From positions 62,001 through 126,000 of the forward strand of contig CAZAUQ010000001.1 of the NCBI GenBank assembly GCA_964488495.1: a stretch of 64,000 nucleotides of DNA. The letters are read 5' to 3'. The notes below the pieces were generated by a model that was not told where the DNA came from, ran no database searches, and saw only the letters and a list, made by a program, of their open reading frames with translations. Positions 26,950 to 33,792 of the stretch are shown in pieces. Source of the DNA: UBA1402 sp964488495. Its GTDB lineage: Bacteria > Bacteroidota > Bacteroidia > Bacteroidales > UBA1402. The first letter of the stretch is position 1. Each line of letters opens with the position of its first letter. The position numbers and the translations under genes were made by a program.

Positions 26950-28029
26950 TTACAAATGATATTCCCGACGCAATTGTGAGGCGGTAGAAAACAGAGTGTG
27001 AATCTTATCGTCTGTTACCTTATCGTCCATATTTATGCAACAGATACCCGTCAGCCAGGGATTCGCGGAATCTTTGACCAGCCTGCGTATATGTCCTTCC
27101 AGGGTTGCGCAGCTCATCGTATTGATGCTGACGGGATCGAGCCGGATATTGATAAAGGTAGAGGGCAAATAACTGCGCAGACAGGCCAGGTTGCCTCCCC
27201 AGCCTGCATCCAGGAAGTCGAGATGGGGGATTTTGGCCATTTGGGCTGCGTGCCGGTGGGGATCGGGTCCGCAATAATGCACTCCGAAAGGCCGGTATTT
27301 TTTGCTCCATTCTACGTCAAAGGGCAGCAGGAATTCTTCGTACTGCTCTTCGGAAATCATGGTATGTGAGCATTCCGAATGCAGGTAAACGGCCGGTGTA
27401 ATGTTGATTACATTTCGGTTTACCGAAATGGAATTGCTGCCGGTTTCCTGTTGGATAAAACAAAAGAAACGCTCGATCAATCCTGCCAGCTTTTTAAAAT
27501 ACAGCTTGACTTCTTCGGGTTGAAGGCAGAGATCCATAAGAATTTCTTCGCCTCTCAGGTCCATGGCCAGATTGAGTATTCCTCCCCAATTGACATCTCC
27601 TTTCAGGTAGCCGAAACGGCTTTTTAGTTCAGACATCAGTTTTTGGAGCCTCTTAAAAGCCGGGCTTGCAAAAGCCGCATCCGTATCAATACTTAAATCT
27701 GTTCTGTGAGCCGGGATAACCTGGGGAGCGCTGTCGGCAAAAAAGCGAATTTCACAGCCCAGCATTTCCGAAAGCAAATAGCCGGCTGCGTTGTGTACGG
27801 CGCCAATCTGAGGCAACTCTTTGTCGTGATCCCCACCCAGGCCGTATTGCCCGAAACGTTCATACAATTCCTTTTCCATGCGGCGTTCCGTTTCCACTCT
27901 TTTGAGCGGATGGTAAAAGAAATCTTCGTCAAAGTCTATTCCGCAATGCTTATGCCACCAGGAGGGATGAAATACAATTTCCACCGGGAGCATCTCGTTG
28001 CTGAATGCTGGGTTTTTGATATAGGTCAT
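26950..28029 (-). CDS. Uroporphyrinogen decarboxylase-family methyltransferase (MtaA/MtbA-like)
   Basis: A 359-residue TIM-barrel protein of the URO-D superfamily. Members paired with corrinoid proteins act as methyltransferases. A likely zinc-binding cluster is HYCGPDPHRH in the C-terminal half, and MDLRGEEILMDL and ITPAVYLHSECSHTMIS are typical of the family. The next gene is a corrinoid protein, forming a two-gene methyl-transfer unit. No substrate-specific first methyltransferase (MtaB or MttB type) is present here, so either this protein demethylates the substrate itself or the partner is elsewhere. Haem synthesis is unlikely given the corrinoid neighbour. Confidence 0.8.
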   Translation of the reverse strand: MTYIKNPAFSNEMLPVEIVFHPSWWHKHCGIDFDEDFFYHPLKRVETERRMEKELYERFGQYGLGGDHDKELPQIGAVHNAAGYLLSEMLGCEIRFFADSAPQVIPAHRTDLSIDTDAAFASPAFKRLQKLMSELKSRFGYLKGDVNWGGILNLAMDLRGEEILMDLCLQPEEVKLYFKKLAGLIERFFCFIQQETGSNSISVNRNVINITPAVYLHSECSHTMISEEQYEEFLLPFDVEWSKKYRPFGVHYCGPDPHRHAAQMAKIPHLDFLDAGWGGNLACLRSYLPSTFINIRLDPVSINTMSCATLEGHIRRLVKDSANPWLTGICCINMDDKVTDDKIHTLFSTASQLRREYHL

Positions 28030-28050
28030 ATTGTCTTTGAAAAAGTTTGC

Positions 28051-28100
28051 ATCTAATATTTTGCCTTTTTATCTAACTCCGAATATATCTAAGTCCGAAA
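28051..28100 (-). repeat. Short direct repeats upstream of the methyltransferase operon
   Basis: ATCTAA occurs at 28051, 28071 and 28087 on the plus strand. The last two are part of 14-base near-repeats (28071-28084 and 28087-28100, two mismatches). They lie in the leader/promoter zone of the corrinoid operon and could be a regulator site; no known motif recognised. Confidence 0.4.
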
Positions 28101-28123
28101 GCCGGGGCTTGCATTAGCCGGAT

Positions 28124-30931
28124 TTACCTGACCTGAATCTGCAAGCTGCCTTTTTGAGGTCCGCTCAGCCATTTTGCCTGAGAGGAGGGGCCAACCAGAT
28201 CGGTAGAATTCACTTTGTTCCGTACTCCCGGAATAACATCCAGCACAGCTATTCCACTTTGAGGAATAGTATACAGCAGAACATCACGACCGTCTCTGGG
28301 GGTATAAACGCCCAGATAGCTGCCCGGTGTTCCGTTACCTATCCAGAGTTGTGCTTCCGTGGTCTGAAAATCAACCCATTTCCAGTCGTTGTAATAGCCT
28401 TTGAACTCGGGATAAATAAAGCTTTCTCCCGGGATGGGGTCGTTGTATTCCTTATCCCAGACATCAAACAGGGTGCCGTGCATACGGTTTTGCCACACCC
28501 GGTAGGGGCCTTTGCCCAAGAGGCGCATACCCTGCATTTGTTCTTCAGGATAATCAAAGCAAATGCCTGCCAGCTCTACTACACCTTCGTACTGATATTC
28601 ATAATCCACCTTTATTTCTTCCTTATCCGTGATGGTCCAGCAAACATTACGCAGGTTGCCGAAGTATTCGGTTTTGAACATTATTTTGTCTTCTTGTTCT
28701 TCCACTTCTAAAGAAGTCAGCTTTGAGTTGCCGGAAATATCGCTGTAAATCCTTTCCTTGCTTTTGGCCAGTTTGTCGTCGTGGTTGTAAAATACATCCA
28801 TGGAGCGGTCACTGCGACGGGCGGCAATAAAACGCGGTCCGTTGGAAAGGGATAGCTTTTTGTTCCCTTTGCTGATCTGAATCAGATAGCCCGTTTTTGT
28901 GTCGAATTTCAGGCTTGTGGCTCCCGATGTGATAATCAGGAGATCTCCTTCACGGCTTTGTGTTAATTTGGCAGAGGAAGCTTTTGTTTGTTCGGAAAGG
29001 GCAGCATCAACGTATTCCTGATCGCTTTTCCAGTACCAGCCCCAGGTATAAATCTCTTCGCCCCGGGGATTGATGACGCTGACATACAGCACATCAGCAT
29101 CTTTCCAGTTGGCCGGCAGGCTGAGCTGAAGTTCTCCGCTTTGATGAGGTGCAAGTTTTGGGCCTGCTTGTTCGCCCTGGCTTAGCATTTTGTGTCCGGT
29201 GTTTTTATCGCCCGGTTTGGCAAAATTGGCCAGAGACCATTTTATGCGGCAATCTTTGAGGGAAATAAAATCATAGCGGTTTTCTATAGTGAATTTACCC
29301 ATAAAAGCTTCCGGATCAGCAATGAAGCTGTTTTGATCCTGCCTTAAGGCTTCCGTTCGGTCGGTACTAGTCGTTGTTCTGCCCTGAGCCTTGATTTGAA
29401 CGGGACACCAAACTTCTCGGACAGTAAAGAAACTGCCTTCTTTTTCGTGATGAGGACCTACGATGCCGTCAGCGCCGTAGTTGCCCGAATTATCGATGCG
29501 GCCGTTCTGGTCAGTACGCATTACGCCTTCGTCGGCAAACACCCATAGAAAGGCACCGGCACAACGGGGATGTTTACGCATCATTTCCCAGTAATCCCAA
29601 AGCCCGGCACCGTGTCCGCCGTCGTAAAGTCCGTGCAAAATTTCGGTGGGCATAAAGATCTCGGGTTTGCGCATGTATTCCTGCGATTCCCCGTAGGAAC
29701 GGTAATGCATGGTCTCGAAGCTGCCAAAATTGCCCTGAGGGTGAAGTACCGGGCGTTTTTGCGGATCCCAGGGATGGAATTCGCTGTCGAGCTCTGTGTT
29801 CCAGCCTCCTTCGTTGCCGTTGGACCACCAGATGATGCTTGGATGGTTCAGGTCGCGGGTGATCATTTCCTTCACCAGCTGTTTCCCCACCTCGGTGTCG
29901 TACTTGCCGTGCCAGCCTCCGAGTTCATTCATCACGTAAAGTCCCAGCTCGTCGCAGGCTTCCAGAAAAACAGGATCGGGAGGATAATGCGACAAGCGGA
30001 CGGCGTTCAGGTTCATTTCCTGCATAAGACGCACATCGGCGTAATTGTCTTCTTTGCTCAGGGTTCTGCCGGTTTCGGGCCTGAAACTGTGGCGGTTTAC
30101 GCCCCTGATCATAACTTTTTGTCCGTTAATGTATAAACCGTCGCTTTCTTTGACTTCGATGGTTCTGAATCCGATACGTTCTTCTTTAACAATATGAATC
30201 ACTTCCTTGCCTTTGAGCAGACTGAATTGAACATCATACAAGTTGGGGGTTTCGGCCGTCCAGGTTTTAATATCTTCGAATTGCCCGCTGAGAATGATTT
30301 TATCTGATCCCGTCCGTAATTCGGCTTTCAGGGCTTTGCCAATTTTTTTGCCTTCCCGGTCGCTTAACTGAGCTTCGATGCTGTATTCTCCATCCAGNNN
30401 NNNNNNNNNNNNNNNNNNNNNNNNNNNNNNNNNNNNNNNNNNNNNNNNNNNNNNNNNNNNNNNNNNNNNNNNNNNNNNNNNNNNNNNNNNNNNNNNNAGT
30501 TTGATGGCACGGCGGCCGTTAATATCGGCCGAGCAGTCGGTCATGACCCCTTCAAAAACCAGGCGGATCATTCGGCCTTCCCATTCTGCCGGTAATTTAA
30601 AGCGGGTTTTATACAGCCCTTTTTCGTTGGCAATGCCCGGAGAGTAGGCTTTACCGTAAAAAGGCATACCGTACTGATACGTGCCGAAGCCCTGTAATTC
30701 CCAACAGGAAGGAACTTTAATTTTGGTCCAGTTACCGCTGTTGCGGCCGTCGGTACACATAAAATCCCATTCAACCGCATCGTCAGGTCCCTGTCCGGAT
30801 AAATACAGTTCGGCTGTTTGCAGGGGATCAAAACTGAGGGCTGAACTTTTTTTCTTAAAAGCTGAAGCGTTGGTGATACTACCACAAAGCAGGAGTATTA
30901 AAGAGAATTTCAAAAGATTTTTAGCATTCAT
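28124..30931 (-). CDS. GH2 beta-galactosidase-type glycoside hydrolase (interrupted by gap)
   Basis: Secreted GH2 enzyme; 935 codons including the N run. Signal peptide (LLKFSLILLLCGSITNASA), a jelly-roll domain (KVPSCWELQGFGTYQYG), an Ig domain, and a TIM barrel with acid/base Glu in WWSNGNEGGW and the nucleophile Glu in MPTEILHGLYDG. A large C-terminal beta domain follows, as in LacZ-like GH2. The gap removes the end of the jelly-roll domain, where other GH2 enzymes have about 100 residues; that both sides read in one frame is chance. The ATG at 30931 is preferred to 31006, which overlaps the upstream gene. It forms a two-gene operon with the preceding lipoprotein (28 nt spacing). Substrate probably a plant galactan or related beta-glycan. 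Confidence 0.9.
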   Translation of the reverse strand: MNAKNLLKFSLILLLCGSITNASAFKKKSSALSFDPLQTAELYLSGQGPDDAVEWDFMCTDGRNSGNWTKIKVPSCWELQGFGTYQYGMPFYGKAYSPGIANEKGLYKTRFKLPAEWEGRMIRLVFEGVMTDCSADINGRRAIKXXXXXXXXXXXXXXXXXXXXXXXXXXXXXXXXXXLDGEYSIEAQLSDREGKKIGKALKAELRTGSDKIILSGQFEDIKTWTAETPNLYDVQFSLLKGKEVIHIVKEERIGFRTIEVKESDGLYINGQKVMIRGVNRHSFRPETGRTLSKEDNYADVRLMQEMNLNAVRLSHYPPDPVFLEACDELGLYVMNELGGWHGKYDTEVGKQLVKEMITRDLNHPSIIWWSNGNEGGWNTELDSEFHPWDPQKRPVLHPQGNFGSFETMHYRSYGESQEYMRKPEIFMPTEILHGLYDGGHGAGLWDYWEMMRKHPRCAGAFLWVFADEGVMRTDQNGRIDNSGNYGADGIVGPHHEKEGSFFTVREVWCPVQIKAQGRTTTSTDRTEALRQDQNSFIADPEAFMGKFTIENRYDFISLKDCRIKWSLANFAKPGDKNTGHKMLSQGEQAGPKLAPHQSGELQLSLPANWKDADVLYVSVINPRGEEIYTWGWYWKSDQEYVDAALSEQTKASSAKLTQSREGDLLIITSGATSLKFDTKTGYLIQISKGNKKLSLSNGPRFIAARRSDRSMDVFYNHDDKLAKSKERIYSDISGNSKLTSLEVEEQEDKIMFKTEYFGNLRNVCWTITDKEEIKVDYEYQYEGVVELAGICFDYPEEQMQGMRLLGKGPYRVWQNRMHGTLFDVWDKEYNDPIPGESFIYPEFKGYYNDWKWVDFQTTEAQLWIGNGTPGSYLGVYTPRDGRDVLLYTIPQSGIAVLDVIPGVRNKVNSTDLVGPSSQAKWLSGPQKGSLQIQVR
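30398..30497. other. Assembly gap (100 N) inside the GH2 gene
   Basis: Exactly 100 N within the N-terminal sugar-binding domain. By comparison with the normal GH2 domain layout the missing sequence is likely around 300 nt. Confidence 0.95.
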
Positions 30932-30959
30932 AGGGCGTATAGTGTCTAAAGGGCTTGTA

Positions 30960-33671
30960 TCAATAAAACAACCAATCAATAGCTTTATTTCCCGTAAAAC
31001 CGGCATCTCTCGTGCTGAAAGCTGTTTCAGCTTTGGAGAAACCCAGTACCAGGCAAAGGCCTTTGCCCAGGTTCAGGTCGTGCTCACCGGCTTCGAAACG
31101 GTATTGATGCACATTTACCGACGGCATATTTTCAATCTCCATGGCGTTGGCAATTTTGATGTCAGCCTGGCCGTATTGGTTGGCACTGGCATCGGTTTCC
31201 AAACGGGGAGCCGGCATAAAGTCCCCTTGTCTGAATGTTTTGAAATAAGCAACCCAAAGATCAACGGCTTCCCGGTTGCTGAAACGCAGGCGGATGTTTT
31301 CGTTAAGTTGTTGAAGGCTGTTCATACGCAAGGCCTTGAGTTGGCTGAGTTCCGGTGCCAACCCTTTTATCTTGAAAGCCAGGTCGCTGTATACAGCTGC
31401 TCCTACCTGAAGTGGATAGAATTCTGCGCGGGCCGGAGAAATCAATTCAACTTCTTCAGGGTTAAGCACTTTTATGTTTTCAAGGGACTGATTGCCTGAC
31501 TTGATTTTTTGAATATTGGAGGCAAAACGTTCCAGTTCTTGTTCGAACTGAGGTAATAATTCGGTCCAGGTCTTGTTGACTCCATTGTTTCCGGTGACGG
31601 GAATGCGGCGCATACCGGTTTGCATGCTGTTGGCATAGAGGTAGCTGTCACGGGTGAGTGCTTCCAGTTTGCGGTAATGCTCCAGGCTGCTTTCCATCAG
31701 TGTGTAAGCTTTTTCCAGGTCGGTAATTTCGTTAGAATAGGAATACCTCAAAACCAGCATAGAAGCTTCCAGTTTTTCGGTAAAGCAATCAGTAAAAGCC
31801 TTATAGGCGTAGATGTCGTTTTTGAGTCGTTCAAACTCTTCTGTGTTTTTGCGCACACGACTGACTTTATTTATAGCTTCCACAGCTTTTCGGGCGTGTT
31901 CGCGTGTTTCAGCAATCAGTTGAGGAGGAGTTTCACCGACATGGGGCTCTCCGTTCCATTCACGGTAGGCCCAGACTTCGAGTTTTTCGCCTTCGGGTCC
32001 ACAGGAATTGGCAAAATCGGGATAGACTGTCCAGCGATTGGGATTGACCAACTGACTCATAAACATCCCCAGCAGGAAAGTTTGGCGGTTGCCCTCGGTA
32101 ATGCCGAATTTGCGCAGCAGTTTGGGCGATATTTCTCCCGTTTGTTCGTAGGCTTCCAATACGTATTTACCCTGCTTGCCGCAATCGTAAAGTTCGGATA
32201 ATAACCCTGACCAATACTCTACTTCTGACTTGCGATCGCGATCGGCCGACCAGGCGTAACGTCCCCAGGCCTGATACCAGATCCAGTCTCTGTCCATTTC
32301 GAGCAGGCGGCTGTCGTCTTTGGTTTTGTCTGCAGTATAAGGCCAATCCCAGTACGATGCCTGGGGATATAAATGCAGACCGTTGGCCCCATGCGTATTG
32401 TGCATGGCCTGAATGCTCTTTTGTATAAAATCGGGGGAACCGTAGCGGAAAGGTTCCAGGTTGGCCAAAATGTGGACATTGGAGATGTGTACGGACCCCA
32501 GGGAGCTCAATGCCTGATGAGTGGCCGTCCAGGGCCCTCTGGGTTCGTAGGTGCATAAAGATTCCCCGTTGTATTTGTTCATGGTGTAGAGATTCTTGTA
32601 AATGGGTAGGGCCGCATCCATGACCATTTTGGCGTTGGTATCGTGCGCTCTCAGTACAATAGGTGGTTCCTGCTCCAGTCCCAACGTTTTCAGCCCATCT
32701 TGCACGCCGGGAATGATGGTTTCGGTAAACCATTGCACATCGTCTTCGTGCGTGTTCATGGCTTCACCCAGGCAAACCAGCAAACCTACGTTGGGGTATT
32801 TTTCTATAAAAGCGGCAACAGATTTGCGGGTATAATCCGATAAAAGGGGAGTAATTTCTACCTTGCGGTTTTGGGTAGGAATGTTATGATGATCTGCAAA
32901 AGGTTGAGAAACAATTATATTATAAAACATCTGGATCACCCAGATGCCTCGTTTGTTGGCTTCCTGAGTGAGAAAACCAAACATTTCTTCGTTCCGCTTG
33001 AAATCTTCTTCGCTCACCTCCAGGGCATAAGGATAATCGGGCAATTTGACCAGCGAAGCAAAGGGGTGTCCGTTCCAGAGATAAACAGAATTCATGCGAT
33101 TCTCTACCAGCATATCCAGATACTTAATCCAGAGTTCTTTATCGTAAAACCAGGGGAAGAGTTCCTGAGTATAGGGGTATTCGTAAACCTTACGGCCCGG
33201 CAGCAGATACATTTTTTGCATGCCGATGCAAGTCCCCCTTAATACCATATCGGGAGCATTAGAGTAATCAAGTTTTTTGGGCAGTCGTCCGTTTGCTTTC
33301 AAACGATCAATCAATTCCATGCACCCGTAGAGCAAGCCGCTTTCGTCGGCGCCACAGACTACCATTTTTTCTCCGTCGGCAAGAATTCTGAACGCCTCTT
33401 TGCCTTCGACAGGCTCCATGGAAATTTCCTGTTCTTTTAGTCTCTGTTGAAACTCCTGGTCATTCCAGCAGCCGAGATAGACTTTGGTTACTTTGTCTGA
33501 ATTATTCTCATCCACAATAGCGTAATTATTGGAGATCAGGCATTCAGTCAATTTTTCTTTGGCGTAAGTGCTTCTCGGGGAATCGGATTCAGTGCCGAGC
33601 AATTGTACTTTGGGTTGACAGGCAGTAAACAAAAGCAAAGTAAAACACAAAATGGAGAATGGAGTTTTCAT
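30960..33671 (-). CDS. Large lipoprotein with GH20/GH67-type N-domain and TIM barrel, unassigned glycosidase
   Basis: Predicted surface or periplasmic lipoprotein of 903 residues; the lipobox is LLFTACQ (Cys18). Residues about 25-150 resemble the alpha/beta N-domain found before the barrel in GH20, GH67 and GH115 enzymes (FRILADGEKMVVCGADESGLLYG). A TIM-barrel-like region follows (WIKYLDMLVENRMNSVYLWNG, GIWVIQMFYNI, VGLLVCLGEAMNTHEDD), then a helical region and a C-terminal beta domain. Acidic residues in GEAMNTHEDD and MDRDWIWYQAWGRYAW may be catalytic, but I cannot name the family. It is followed by the GH2 gene in a two-gene operon. It may remove a uronic acid or other side-chain sugar; this is inference. 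Confidence 0.65.
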   Translation of the reverse strand: MKTPFSILCFTLLLFTACQPKVQLLGTESDSPRSTYAKEKLTECLISNNYAIVDENNSDKVTKVYLGCWNDQEFQQRLKEQEISMEPVEGKEAFRILADGEKMVVCGADESGLLYGCMELIDRLKANGRLPKKLDYSNAPDMVLRGTCIGMQKMYLLPGRKVYEYPYTQELFPWFYDKELWIKYLDMLVENRMNSVYLWNGHPFASLVKLPDYPYALEVSEEDFKRNEEMFGFLTQEANKRGIWVIQMFYNIIVSQPFADHHNIPTQNRKVEITPLLSDYTRKSVAAFIEKYPNVGLLVCLGEAMNTHEDDVQWFTETIIPGVQDGLKTLGLEQEPPIVLRAHDTNAKMVMDAALPIYKNLYTMNKYNGESLCTYEPRGPWTATHQALSSLGSVHISNVHILANLEPFRYGSPDFIQKSIQAMHNTHGANGLHLYPQASYWDWPYTADKTKDDSRLLEMDRDWIWYQAWGRYAWSADRDRKSEVEYWSGLLSELYDCGKQGKYVLEAYEQTGEISPKLLRKFGITEGNRQTFLLGMFMSQLVNPNRWTVYPDFANSCGPEGEKLEVWAYREWNGEPHVGETPPQLIAETREHARKAVEAINKVSRVRKNTEEFERLKNDIYAYKAFTDCFTEKLEASMLVLRYSYSNEITDLEKAYTLMESSLEHYRKLEALTRDSYLYANSMQTGMRRIPVTGNNGVNKTWTELLPQFEQELERFASNIQKIKSGNQSLENIKVLNPEEVELISPARAEFYPLQVGAAVYSDLAFKIKGLAPELSQLKALRMNSLQQLNENIRLRFSNREAVDLWVAYFKTFRQGDFMPAPRLETDASANQYGQADIKIANAMEIENMPSVNVHQYRFEAGEHDLNLGKGLCLVLGFSKAETAFSTRDAGFTGNKAIDWLFY

Positions 33672-33700
33672 GTCGAATTAGTTTAATCGTTTTAGAATAG

Positions 33701-33708
33701 CAAAAGTA
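33701..33708 (-). promoter_or_regulatory. -7 element for the lipoprotein glycosidase/GH2 operon
   Basis: Perfect TAnnTTTG match (TACTTTTG) on the minus strand 30 nt before the ATG at 33671. No -33 TTTG at normal spacing. It indicates that this two-gene unit is transcribed separately from the upstream GH31/PTS operon. Confidence 0.4.
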
Positions 33709-33792
33709 GGATTAATTCATTATGGTAAAACTAAAAAAATCAAAAACTTACATACTTAAACTTTAATAAAAACGCGATAAAGTGACCAAAAT

